A stretch of DNA of 64,000 nt from Actinostola sp. cb2023 (GCA_033675265.1 JAUJYZ010001388.1:1-64000), one strand, 5' to 3'. Positions 46,684 through 58,030 are shown, counted from the stretch's first letter. Made by a program: numbers and translations. Notes: generated from the letters alone by a model not told the origin.

Positions 46684-47900
46684 ACGACGAATAATAAGCC
46701 GCGAATAAAAACAATATCCATACATGTAAGTTTCATGCCAGGCAAAAGAACTGACATTGCATGGCGAAAAAACGGCTGCAAAAAAAACACTAGAATGTAT
46801 TTCGTTTTGCAAATAGTCAAATAATGATAACATAGGAAGGAACGTTTTCGTACAATTGTTTCTGTATTCTATTAAATATACCGTTTATTAGAAAAACACA
46901 ATTTTCTTTACTAAACTTTAGTATACTAATAGAAGCATCGTGGTTCCGATATTCTGTACGCTCAACCCACCCCTCTTAGGAAGCGACCAGAGGGGTGGGG
47001 AGGGGAGGTAAGTGAATAAGAGGCACTTAGCTTTCCAAAACGGCAGAGGCCGGGCTGTCAAGATGTTCCGACGGCATAATTTCACATTATTATTATTTTT
47101 TAAATTATACAATTACTCATTATCAACTATTATAGACGTAACCGTTGGGAGAATAGAGATAAGCACTCCAAAACTCTAAAAGTTGCTCAAAAATCTTAAA
47201 GTTGCTACAATGTTGCTTCGTATTTACTATAATAAGATGCTAATTACCCAATCAAAGGAATAGTTCTAACCGTTTTTCTTTTTTTTCTCTCCACATAATA
47301 TAGCTTGTTAACAGGAATTTACAACATTGTCACAGTCTCCCCTCCCCTGTCTATGTAAAATATATATATTTTTTACTTTATTTTCAGTTTTCATTTCCTT
47401 TCGGCTTCCGGATTCATTCTTTATCTTTAGATTTTAATTTCCTGTACTCTTTATTTTATAGTCTCTACCCACATTTCAATTTTTACTTTCTATTTTTCAT
47501 CCTTTTTTATCATTTCACATACAGCCACTGTTCTCTCTTTCTTTCCATATGTAGTAGACATGTCTATGTATTTAGTATGCCTTCTATAAAAAGTAACCGC
47601 TGACCACCTGAATCACCTTTTCAAATAACCACAGCCAGCCCACTACTACTCCAAATGCACTAACCAACACTGCATGCTGTTTACAAACTGTATTATCTCG
47701 ACCCAAAAAGCGAAACAAACGAATTTTAGTGCTTAATAGGCCTGATTAGTTTGTTTTAATTTGTGGAAATGTTTAAGAAACAAAGAAGTTGCTCAAAAGA
47801 AAATTTATCCCTACCGGCTAACGTTTTTATAACTTTTGTCTGTCGATGCGGGTTTGGGTTGGGAGAGGACGATTCATTATTCGCCATGCATGGTGGATCT
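46684..47900. other. 3' flank, no gene seen
   Basis: A short G-rich fold-back ACCCACCCCTCTTAGG / CCAGAGGGGTGGGG lies near 46965-47000. The rest is AT-rich without a recognisable gene. Confidence 0.4.
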
Positions 47901-47919
47901 TTATTCTTGTCTTCCCCCT

Positions 47920-48112
47920 TTTCAGTCTTTCTTCCTTTCTTTCTCCTATCTTCTTTTTTTCCTTTCTTCTGTCTTCCTCTTTTCCTTTCTTCCTTCCTTT
48001 CTTTCTTCCTTCATTTCTTCATTCCTTCTTTTATTCCTTCCTTCCATTCATTCATTCTTCCTTTATCCCTTCCTTTCCTTTCTTCTTTCCTCCCTCCCTT
48101 TCGTTCGTTGTT
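47920..48112. repeat. Pyrimidine-rich TTCC/TTTC tract
   Basis: About 190 bp of almost only C and T on the plus strand, as imperfect TTCC/CTTT repeats. Frames open in all three phases come from this composition. Confidence 0.9.
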
Positions 48113-48254
48113 CCAAAGTGAAGTGTGTTTTCCAGGGGCCGTTTCATTTAGCGTAAACCTAATGCTATGGTGATAAGCTTTGTCTGTTTCTTAGTTATGT
48201 TTGACACAATATTAATTTTGCTACTGACAACCATTTGTATATGTACCTAATTAC

Positions 48255-48800
48255 AAAATCGTTGTCAGGTTGAAAATAATAAATCATAGAAGCTACGAGT
48301 ACGATCTCTCGGGAGCGAGCTACACTCTGTCCCAAAACTCGCTAAAAACCGCTCTAATCACTAAACAAACGACACACAGGGCTCAAGTAGATATTAATCT
48401 TTGTTTTGAAAGCAGTTTTAGAAATTCAAGATATCAAAAGGACAGGATTCTAGAAGTGAATTCACGGCCATATTTCGGCTTTATTTCAACGGCCGGCCGA
48501 TCAAATAAGACACAGGAAGCCCAATACACAAACAGAGGGTGGTGAGCCTGTGATGAGCCATGCTCGAGGATCCAGCGGTTTTTGACCGCGCTCCGAAGTC
48601 ACCGGCCGAAACAACCGCTGGACAGGATCCTCGAGCATGGTGATGAGCCAAAACAGTACAAGCATCAAAATTCAATATTCTCAGACGTATTTTTGAAATT
48701 ATATGAGGCAGATCTGGATAAAAAGGTCGATGATTTTACGATTTCAATTTCACAGGATTCTCTTTGGTCATTCATATTTTTTGTAGCTTCGTGATCAGTT
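48255..48800 (+). repeat. Dispersed repeat with shared peptide, copy B
   Basis: It contains matches to 27.86-28.1 kb at both ends and to 33.2-33.5 kb (inverted) in the middle, including the peptide FESSFRNSRYQKDRILEVN. It is interrupted by the 81-bp element at 48559-48639. It is the most complete copy of this family in the window. Confidence 0.7.
48559..48639. mobile_element. 81-bp mini-element with 9-bp TSD
   Basis: CATGCTCGAGGATCCAGCGG at the left and CCGCTGGACAGGATCCTCGA then GCATG at the right form the inverted ends. The 9-bp direct repeat GTGATGAGC flanks it exactly (48550-48558 and 48640-48648). A 9-bp target duplication fits Mutator-like transposition. Confidence 0.85.
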
Positions 48801-48924
48801 TTCAACATTCATAACAACGTTACTTTATTCAAATACGTATACATAACAGTATATCATTCGATTGCAATCAATCAATGTAACTTTAATATGGGAGTATATT
48901 GCGATGCAACGCAGGAGATATCCT

Positions 48925-50260
48925 TTTTATGACTGTTATTGAAAGAAATAATTCAGGAATTGTGGACGAAAATGGTAGATAGAAACAACAGCCGAGACTC
49001 TATTTAAAACAGTGAAATATTGGTGCAACATCTTTATAATTAACTCAAAAGATATAGTCAGTCTTGTTTTCAGAAATACCACGACTAAAATTTATTTTTT
49101 TATGACTGTTATTGAAAGAAATAATTCAGGAATTGTGGACAGAAATGACAGATAGAAACAACAGACTCTATTAACAGTGAAATACTGGTGCAACATCTTT
49201 ATCATTAACTTCAAAAGATAGTCTTGTTTTCAGAAATACCACGCCTATTAAAATATCTTTTTTATGACTATTATTGAAAGAAATAATTCAGGAATTGTGG
49301 ACGAAAATGATAGATAGAAACAACAGACTCTATTAACAGTGAAATATTGGTGCAACATCTTTATAATTCAGGGCCGTACATAACCCAAAATTCAAGGGGG
49401 GGGGGGGGGGGCAGTACGTATTTAAACAACAGACTCTATTACATTTAACAGTTGTATATTGGTGCAACATCTTTATAATTAACTGACCTTAACTCACAAA
49501 AGTTAGTCAGTCTTGGTTTAGTTAATTAAAACACTATCAACGATAGCTTGTTTGCGTTTAAACAAAACCACATTCACTGGTCAATCTGTTGACTTTAGGA
49601 CTAATTTACTTGCCATGTTTCTCCGGCCCATCACAACAGAACATGAGCTAGCTACAGACTTTATTAACAGTGATATATTGGTACATCTTTATAATTAACT
49701 CAACTGAGGATAGTCTTGTTTTCAGACTGTTATTGAAAGAAATAATTCAGGAATTGTGGACGAAAATGATAGATAGAAACAACAGACTATTACAGTGCGA
49801 CTACACTAACCAAGGCCACCCAAGCAAATTTTCATACAAATTATCCAATCACAATTGAGTATTTAAACAATAGAATCTGCACAAATTTTCAAATTTTCGC
49901 TTTAAAAGCATATATTTTACTTTATATGTGTATGTATATGATCAAGAGTGAACAAGAAACAGCTTAAAATGTAGAATTCGACATCATTCTGTTATTCAGC
50001 GTCACAAATGTGATTAGAAAATTTGATTCAAAAATTTGTTTGGGTGGCCTTGGTTGGTGTAGTTGCACTGTAACAGTGATATATTGGTACAACATCTTTA
50101 TAATAACTTCAAAAGATAGTCAGTCTTGTTTTCAGTTTAGTTAATTAAAACACTATCAGCGATAGCTTGTTTGCGTGAAACAAAACCACATTCACTGGTC
50201 AATCTGTTGACTTTAGGACTGATTTACTTGCCATGTTTCTCCCATCACAACCGAAAATGA
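48925..50260. repeat. ~170-190-bp tandem/segmental repeat block
   Basis: Three clear copies (about 48925, 49095, 49260) of a unit with TATGACTGTTATTGAAAGAA, ATTCAGGAATTGTGGACGAA and GGTGCAACATCTTTATAATT. Partial copies lie near 49440, 49660 and 50070. A second block (AAAACACTATCARCGATAGC ... ATGAGCTAGCTA) is duplicated at about 49525-49655 and 50145-50265. A G-run of about 18 lies at 49396. Confidence 0.85.
49793..50070. mobile_element. Tc1/mariner-type MITE inserted in the tandem block
   Basis: CAGTGCGACTACACTAACCA at the left is the diverged inverted repeat of GGTTGGTGTAGTTGCACTG at the right. TA lies on both sides. Removing the element and one TA restores the ACTATTAACAGTGATATATT order seen in uninterrupted neighbouring copies, which proves insertion. 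Confidence 0.92.
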
Positions 50261-50859
50261 GCTAGCTAGTTCTCTTTCCAGAGCCGGAAAATCCTCAACA
50301 GTCCTTGTGCTCGAATTATAGTTAACTATGCTTGAATGTAAACCCCATTGCTTTAGTCAATACACACTTTTGTACTAATATATTAATATAACAATGGAAA
50401 TGATTATCGAGTTTTTAGCACGCAAAGTCTTACTGTCACTTAACCAAAGGACGGCGGTTAGAAGATATTGGGGTGATTTGTACATCTCGACCAATCACAG
50501 CAAAGAAACCTGTCCACGGTCACAAAGGATGAATTATTGACACAGCAGGTGCATTCCATACGCTAAATATCAACACTATGGAGACGGTGAACCCGTGGAT
50601 CGCTTACAATCGTGTGTTTTGCTCCAAAATACTCCATAAATTCTACACATACGCAGCGAAAAACTGCCATGTGAAAGCTAGTCAAATGTAAGCATCCCGG
50701 TGGACGTTGAGTTGTCGTTTGGATTACTTGGAAAGGGTAAATTTACCGTTGTTTTGGCGTGATGTTTTTATGAGACTCAAATTTCCCTGATATATATATT
50801 TGGCTGTCGAGAAAAACCGGAAGGATTGCTCGAATCTGAAAGATATCTGACACACGAGA

Positions 50860-50952
50860 ATGGCTGATTTAGATTACAAGGATCTGATCGAGTCAAATGA
50901 CTTGTTACTTTTCGCCCGAGAGCGTGCGACGGCATTGAATCGAAGTAAGTGA
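50860..50952 (+). CDS. Small ORF or alternative first exon upstream of the membrane gene
   Basis: ATG at 50860 opens MADLDYKDLIESNDLLLFAR and continues 10 more codons to TGA at 50950. It contains a consensus donor GAA|GTAAGT at 50944/50945. It ends 36 bp before the ATG of the neurensin-like gene. It could be an upstream ORF on that mRNA, or a first coding exon of a transcript that skips the membrane gene. No partner exon was found. Confidence 0.35.
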   Translation: MADLDYKDLIESNDLLLFARERATALNRSK

Positions 50953-50988
50953 GCACAACAAAGCAGCGCTAAGGACATTCATCCCGCC

Positions 50989-51775
50989 ATGAACACCAAA
51001 GATCAAACCATAAATCAAGAGCACCTAAATGACTCTTCGCAGAACGAAAAATGCACTACAAACGAACTAAAGCAAAGTATGTACCCACGTCTTCAAAACT
51101 ACGACGAAGCAGAGACAAATGAACATGCGAGCGACATCCAGCAGAACTACGCAGCAAATCAGCCACCGAGCTACGATGAGATACAACGCAGTGGAGGAGC
51201 ACGATTCGGTCTCATTCGCGGTTACCATCAGCAAATGTACGAACCAACACCACCACAACTACACTGCTGTGACTGCTCAGGGATGCAGAACACAAATGGG
51301 ACAACAGACCCCATGTGCAACTGGGGAATTATTAGTGGAATTCTTCTGCTAATCCTCGGTGTTTTGGCTCTTACAATGGGCTTTACGTTGCCACAAAAGA
51401 CGCTTTCATTCGACGAAAGGCGACGACTGACTCCTGAAGAACTTAAAGACCTGGAAACTATCGAGTATTACGTTGAAGTCTTTATAATAACTGGTCTAAC
51501 TATTTTATCTTTAGGAGGTGTAGTCGTGTCGGTCGGCAGGGATTCTCTACCCGTTATGCCGAAAAAAAAACCGAGACAGTTACGACGAGTCGCTTTTAAA
51601 CAAGTATTACGGGTCAGAAGTGTATGTAAAAGAGGAACACTATGCACCGCCTAGTAATCAAGTTGTAAACTTTGGTTTCCATAAAGACGTTGTGCCTACC
51701 GATGTAACACTTCGGAAAATTCAACCTGAGAGCGAGTCGAAGGAACCTATCTACAATGCGGCGCCTTTGAAATAA
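50989..51775 (+). CDS. Neurensin/TMEM74-like two-pass membrane protein, +1 frameshift
   Basis: Neurensin/TMEM74 family members are small two-helix proteins of vesicles, endosomes and lysosomes. Single exon. The N-terminus is polar with a PPSY WW-binding motif (residues 59-62) and a Cys cluster HCCDC. TM1 is about 113-134 (ISGILLLILGVLALTMGFTL). TM2 is about 161-183 (VEVFIITGLTILSLGGVVVS). At a run of nine A (51562-51570) the frame breaks. The original frame stops at 51652-51654 after basic junk. The +1 frame continues with an acidic, tyrosine-rich tail (RDSYDESLLNKYYGSEVYVK...EPIYNAAPLK) to TAA at 51773. With one A fewer the product would be 261 aa. It pairs tail-to-tail with the similar gene at 55.4-56.1 kb. 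Confidence 0.72.
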
Positions 51776-51804
51776 ATCAGAAACTCTTATGTATACTGTA
51801 AATA

Positions 51805-51996
51805 AAGCCGAATCTACACGAGCAAATTTTCCTTGACAAGTTTTCCTTGACAATGAAAACTTGCTCGTGTAGAAGACAAATTAAAAACATCGCCAATTTT
51901 TCCTTGTCAAGGAAAACTTGCTCGTGTATAGATGACAAAATTAAATATTGTCAATTTTTCCTTGTCAAGGAAAACTTGTTCGTGTAGATGCGGCTT
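51805..51996. mobile_element. Palindromic MITE in 3' flank
   Basis: AAGCCGAATCTACACGAGCA at the left and TTCGTGTAGATGCGGCTT at the right. Three CCTTGACAAG/CTTGTCAAGG blocks lie inside, each next to a CTCGTGTA-type word, so several nested folds are possible. It starts 30 bp after the stop of the membrane gene and overlaps its likely AATAAA (51801). Confidence 0.85.
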
Positions 51997-52699
51997 AACA
52001 CTAACGGGTATTCAATCGAACTGTGAATGATACGAACTCTGTATCCAGCGTCGAATCTAATGCAAGGGGGAAATCTTACAGTCTGTTTGACTCAGTAGTA
52101 AATATGACTGAACACGAAAGGCTGGTCACTGGTTTCACCTATTAGTCTTTCAGCTTGTCTTTCGTGTGCGTTTTTTCGAGTTGTTTACGTTTTTTCTAAA
52201 TGTATACGTACGTGTCTTTTGTGTTCTTGCGACCTTTTCTGTTATATAGTCATTCTGTTGTCGCTTTTGGTCTACGAGAATCAATTCTATTGTCTCAAAG
52301 GAATTAATTTCAAGGAAATTACATTTCCTAGTTTTCCCTTTTTTTTAGTTTCATTTTATTTCAATGTGGTGTTTTAGCACGGTTTTTCGGGGTCTCAAAA
52401 CACTTAAACAGGAAACTAAAACACGATGATTAAAGACAAGAAAAAGCTGTATAGAAACCAGCCTAAAATACAGACACCAAAAGCAAACGTGTTGAAGATA
52501 GTCGTGCCTCTAGCTATGATGCTGTTATTTTCTCTCCGGCATATATTATTTGTGTCTCGGAGGCTAGGAACATGGATTATGCAGTTCAGTATAGAAATCC
52601 AATACAGCCTATGAATTTTTCAGTGGTTTTAGTCTTTCTTCCTCACAGTTGCTTTGCTGATACTACAGTAAGTCTGCTGAACACTTTCTCGTCATTGTA

Positions 52700-53455
52700 T
52701 AGACCCTATGCAATACTCGATTTCTGTACTTTGCATAAATTTGCAAAAACTGAAAGAATAACGAGTTAAGTAAAGGTAAAGTAATAGATTGAAAGACCAT
52801 CGACAGTTTAGTATTTACCCCCAAAAGTGCATTAATAAAAATGAAACCATCATCAAGTAATAAGCGTTTGAAAGGTGCAAAATACATGGAAACGAGGCAT
52901 CTAGGGCTAAAGTCCGGTTTCTGGTACAAATCTATGTAATTTCAAATCACTATATAACTTTTCAAGATTGCATAGTCCCAGGGGGGGGTACTCAGGGGTA
53001 TCAGTGACGGGGAGGTGCGAATGAGGCCAAACATTTTAACGGCAAAAAAAGTCCATTACGCGAAAACAAGACCCAAAAAAAGTCTAACGGCCCAAAATCG
53101 TAACCCAAAAAAAGTCCAAATTTTCTCCGCATCAAATCGAGAACGGTAGGATATCATTTTTATCAACCCCAAGAAAAGTCCTTGACGAAATCTATATATC
53201 AAAAAAAGTCCACCAGAAAAATGAAACCCAAAAAAAGTCCCAAGCCGCGAATTTCAAACCCAAAAAAAGCCTTCGCACCTCCCCGTCACTGATACCCCTG
53301 AGTACCCCCCCTGGGTGCATAGTACAGCCCTAAAATTTGGTATGTTCATTATTGAAAACCCTCTCTTCAAAGAGATGGTCAGATATTGCTGTAATATCTT
53401 CCCAATAACAAAGGAAATCAGATTTTACGATTCTACCAGTATTGCATAGGGTCTA
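52700..53455. mobile_element. MITE with TAGACCCTATGCAATACT ends, hosting a second MITE
   Basis: TAGACCCTATGCAATACT at the left is mirrored by AGTATTGCATAGGGTCTA at the right, flanked by TA on both sides. About 417 bp belong to this element. The rest is the nested element at 52977-53315. Confidence 0.88.
52977..53315. mobile_element. Nested MITE, 8-bp TSD, internal AAAAAAAGTCC repeats
   Basis: Ends CCCAGGGGGGGGGTACTCAG and CTGAGTACCCCCCCTGGG continue to TATCAGTGACGGGGAGGTGC and its complement. The 8-bp direct repeat TGCATAGT flanks it (52969-52976, 53316-53323). The inside carries irregular repeats of CCCAAAAAAAGTCC. An 8-bp TSD suits hAT-type mobilisation. Confidence 0.92.
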
Positions 53456-53814
53456 TAATCTGTATTTTTATAATTTATTCATTGGTATTTTAGGGTAAAT
53501 GACACACAGTTTATACTCTTGCTCCGGCAAGCGATTTGTATTCAAAAACTGAATACCTTTACAACGTATAATTGGAGACTGATCTCATACATTATAAAGC
53601 AGTGGAGAGGTTATCTGATCGATCGTGAAATAATCTAGACTGTATGGCGTTCTAGTTAGTCCGCTAACAGACTTCCCAACACTCTTGGTCTGTCTGACAG
53701 ACTTGACTGCGTCATTGGTCCGTCTGACGGACTTAAAGATGTAACTGTGCGGGGTCTAGCAGTCTGGCAAATAGACATCGAGGTTGGTTTTATAGTTATG
53801 AAAAGAATAAATGT

Positions 53815-54185
53815 GTTTCTATAATAAAAACAAAGAGATAAACAAACCAATAAATAAACAAAACAAACATACAAACGAACAAACATATATACAAACGCCG
53901 AACAGACCGACAGACAAAGGCGAACAAACTGATAAACGAACAAACTTATACAAACGCCAACAAACATATAAAAAATTATACAAACGAGCAAACGAACAAA
54001 CAGACAAACGAACAAACAGACAAACGAACAAACTTATACAAACGAACAAACATATGTAAACGAACAGACAAACGAACAAACTTATACAACTGAACGAACA
54101 AACTTACTAGTAATACTGATACAAACGAACAAAATTTAACAGACAAACGAACAAACAGACAAACGAACAAATATATACAAACGAC
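53815..54185. repeat. ACAAACGAACAAACAGACAA minisatellite
   Basis: About 370 bp of imperfect ACAAACGA/ACAAACAG/ACTTATACAA words. Both strands carry repeat-driven open frames. Confidence 0.9.
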
Positions 54186-54189
54186 AGAT

Positions 54190-55360
54190 ACAGCCGAGCG
54201 CAACTGATCTACACCGGCACATCGAACCGCCCTTTCATCAAGAAGTCAGAACACTAAATAAAAAATGATTAAACAATCCAACCAGATGTCATCAGCAAAA
54301 TACACTTTCATTTTGTTTTATTTTTATTAAGAAAATTACCATTTCTTGCCACATTAATTATAATTATACATCGTATTCTCTCCTGTTTTCCTTCCTCATT
54401 CAGCCGGGCACAGCTTGAAATATTTCAAAAGTAACAAAAACATGGTAACAAACGATTCGCCTTCACGTTTTGAAGTAAATTGAATAACGCTTCGAGTCCA
54501 GCTGTATAGTTACTAAATGTATTAAATTAATTATATTTTGTCGAGAGGTTTATGGCAAAAGCTGTCTTTGGTTCCTTTACTTGGTTTCATTTTGTTTCAG
54601 ATTCTCAAACATTTTCGTTTCAGCGCAAGCGATACACCTATGTGACCTTTTACCTTATTTGAATCCTTCAAAAACGATATACACCTGGTCGGCGAGTTTG
54701 TGAGAAGCTGTCTTTTTCAAGTGTTGTCAGAAAGACAAAAATAGATGTCTTCAAATTGTTCAAATGTGTTAGAAATTGTGCAGAATTTCATTCTAATCGA
54801 ACGAAGAAGCACTCAATAATTGGCCACCAAAACAAGAATCCAAATCAATCTGCTCAGTCCGATTTCCCATGATATTACTACCGATACAAATTCTCCCGTG
54901 TTTTTTTTTTTTGTTTCCTCGAGTACTCATATGCATACATTTATTCGTTTGGACAACAAACTTCCAATCAGATGTACAGAAATACTATCCCTGGCATTCT
55001 ATTGGTCCTCTTTTCGGTCGGAAATGTATTTAATCTTTCATGATCAGTGATTCTCCGAGGTCAACAGCGAAATAGATTTCACAACGACGATCACATTCGT
55101 GATATTTTTGTGAAATCGCTTATCTGTTTTCGATCACAACCACCCTCTCCAGTCCGATGTACATATTATAAGAGGGTTGCTATTAAAATAGATAAAGATT
55201 CTACATTGTAATACTGAATTATTGTGACTTAATTTAAATTTCAAGATATTTTTTCTTGTTTTGGATTTGAAAATAAACCTTCCATTCATTCGGAGCGAGT
55301 ATAACTATGGAAGCTTGCTCGTTTTCAAAATTTACCCAAATAATTCTAACGTACAACCAT
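54190..55360. other. No gene seen
   Basis: AT-rich sequence between the array and the 3' end of the minus-strand membrane gene. No exon or repeat was recognised. Confidence 0.4.
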
Positions 55361-55362
55361 CA

Positions 55363-56131
55363 TCAATCCTCCTCTTCGAATGAATCTTTGAACTGGTTAG
55401 CTGCTTTTCTATACTCGCGAATATTCGACGCTGGTCTTTGCTGCGTTTTTGGTTGTACATTGTGAACCAGCGCAAGAACGGGGATTTTCTGTATGGACGC
55501 CGAAGACGAAGCTCCCGAAGAAGACCGTCTCTCTAGGTCTATAGATTGACTCGATAGAGACTCAGAACTCATGTCTCTTTTAACAGGCGTCTCTTCAGTG
55601 GGCGCCTTATGGTAGTCCCCTCTTCGATTCGATGCTCTACATATCGGCACCAACAGCACCACACAGAATATCAAAGCTCCAAGCGAGAGTAGTACTGTCC
55701 CTACCAACGTAAAATCATCCAACATTGTATTAAAAATGATGGCTGAATTGTCCACCGGGTTTCTCGTTCCATCTCCTTTTTCGATGTATGTACACGACGG
55801 GCCTTCGAGGAATAATATACCCAACAAGCATAAACGTGACTCCGATGAGAAGAATCAAAATAGATAACGTCAAAGCGACTAAGGTTCTCCCACTGTAAAC
55901 GGCAGCCATGTTCGCTCCACATTTACATTCTACAGAGGGGCATGGTTGTTGTGATCCAGGAGCGCCTTCCTCAAACATATGATGATGCAAGTAGCGAATC
56001 CCGAAGCGAGAACTGTCGCTTTGAATTTTCTTCCCGCGGGATGTACCGCGAGTCCTAGTTTTTCTCGGTCGTTTAGTTTGCTGGGGGTCGCTTGGCTTCG
56101 AAGTCGCTTGGCTTCGGTCTTTGTGAGTCAT
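55363..56131 (-). CDS. Second neurensin/TMEM74-like protein, +1 frameshift
   Basis: Same plan and size as the gene at 51 kb. It has a basic N-terminus (KRPRKTRTRGTSRGKK), a Cys-rich stretch CPSVECKCG, TM1 at about 82-107 (LVALTLSILILLIGVTFMLV) ending GYIIPRR, an extracytoplasmic or lumenal loop with CTYIEKGDGTRNP, TM2 (FTLVGTVLLSLGALIFCVVL), and a Ser-rich tail ending SFEEED. The ATG at 56131 gives MTHKDRSQ. The two halves are in different frames, and the change (+1, one extra base) falls at about 55797-55808, in CCTCGAAGGCCCG on the minus strand. Uncorrected, the first frame stops at 55730. With one base removed the product would be 255 aa. The family call rests on topology and the GYxxP motif. 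Confidence 0.7.
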
Positions 56132-56134
56132 CTT

Positions 56135-58030
56135 TGACGTTCACCTGTTGCATGAATCACTCTAGTATTCTGCTCTTGCCACGCAATATATAACTCTTGA
56201 CAACGAAATAACAATTGGATAACATTGCTATAAAAGCCAGGTCCTCGGCTCTGAATTTAAATTCAATTTGCGCGACGATTTTTGATCTGAAAAAAATGAA
56301 ATAAAAGTGTTAAAATAATGTATAAATGAATAATAAACGGAAATAACGTACGTGTGTTCGACAAATGCTTTTAAAAACTGTATCAATATCTAAAGTTAGA
56401 ATATATGAATGATGATAACAATAATAGAAGTCTATAAGTATCGGTGTTTCTATAGACTGGCTTACACGGTAAAAGCGAAAAATCTGTTGATTATACAGAA
56501 TGATTACTGTACATGATCCACGTGTCCCGGTCACGTCTCGCCAAGTCAAAGCTGTTCTTCAGTAGTTCTAAACTACGGTAGTATCATCATGTCCGTGAAG
56601 CAACCGTATATTAGAAAGAAAAGACGTGTTTTTACGCTCTGTGGCCGTCACAGCTGCTTTGGTATTGAGTTGAAATCCCTTCAGCGTCCTTTCGGTTTCA
56701 TTCATGTAAATTTAGAGAGGCTTTCCGATGGTCATTTGAGGTCTCGTCCAATCAGCGATCGGGAAAGCTAATTATGTTGATGTATTTGAGGATTCCCCAC
56801 ATCTATATTAGAACCTTATGCATATTTATAGCTAAAGTGATGGGAATTCTGATTGGCTGACCAAGCAAACCGGTTTTTGTTCTTGAATATGGACGCGGTG
56901 TAAACGTGGCGAACGCATTTTTCGCGGCAAACTGAACACGTGGGTTTCCGTAACTTAAGTAAAAAGCAAATAAATATGAAAAAGAAAGTCAAATAAGCGA
57001 ATACTTTTAATATCCGTCTTTCGAGTGAATTTAGTGGAAAATGTAATTCTGAAATTGAAAAAAAATATTGTAATTCAAGTAACCAAACAAAGTGAATACG
57101 TGTCAATCGTCTTTGAATTTCGAAGCGGGGGATTAAACGAAAAACACGAATAATTCGCCCTTAATTGCTTGTACCCTCTTCTCCGTCAAAAATAAACAAC
57201 TATTAACGAAAACCGATATTCGTAGTCCTGTTTCACCACCAAAACACGATTAAATCTGAAGTCATTAGTTTTAAGTTTTAAAAACACTCCATTTGAAATC
57301 AGCTTTAGAAATGAAGTTCTTTAGATCAGAAATGGGTTGCTAATGACGACAGACTTTGGAAAAAATTAAAACTTTCATAATTTAAATCTTAAATGTTTGA
57401 CTAAGTAACATTTTACGTGCATTTATAATGAACATATGTTTCGCTAAACAATCGGTATTTTAGTTTTTTTTTGTGCCGTGTTGTAAGTTTTTTTTTTTGG
57501 TGAGTCGGTTATCAGATGATACGCCGATCAAAGACGCGACTCCATGGATTAACGGATAAAATTATGCTTAGAAAAATTTGCCAAAATTTAGGCAACATTA
57601 GAAAGCTAGCCATTTAGACAAGAAAATAGTACGAGAATTCTACGAAAACCACCAACAAACTATATATTTTCGCGGTTAACAGCCAAGCGAGACCCATAAA
57701 ATAACACATTATATAATATAGCTTACCGGCCTGATACCACATTCTATAGTCAAGATGTACGAGGGGATTTCCCATGCGCCGGGTTCCGTATAAGCGTCGA
57801 AGGCCGGCTCTTGAGTTATATAAACCAAGACTGAATTTAACAGTAATTCGACAGAATTTTGGTACAATTTTCGTTTGGCGACACAGACTAGAGCTAAGCA
57901 ATAACGAATAATTCAAATCTCGATATTGTGTTGGTAACTACGATGCTAACTGATACAGCTGCTTGACTAGCGCGGAGGCCGGCCGTGAATTACGAGGGCG
58001 TACCAGCTTCGCTATCAGTTTAAAACTTTT
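56135..58030. other. Upstream flank of minus-strand membrane gene; no second gene seen
   Basis: A TATAAAA box in plus orientation lies near 56230. A plus-strand frame of 60 codons at 56589 (MSVKQPYIRKKRRVF...) has a fair start context but no other support. The rest is AT-rich. Confidence 0.35.

Noticed and set aside
47763..48173. Ser/Phe/Leu-rich frames open in all three phases
   Set aside because: Pyrimidine-tract composition, with no exon signals.
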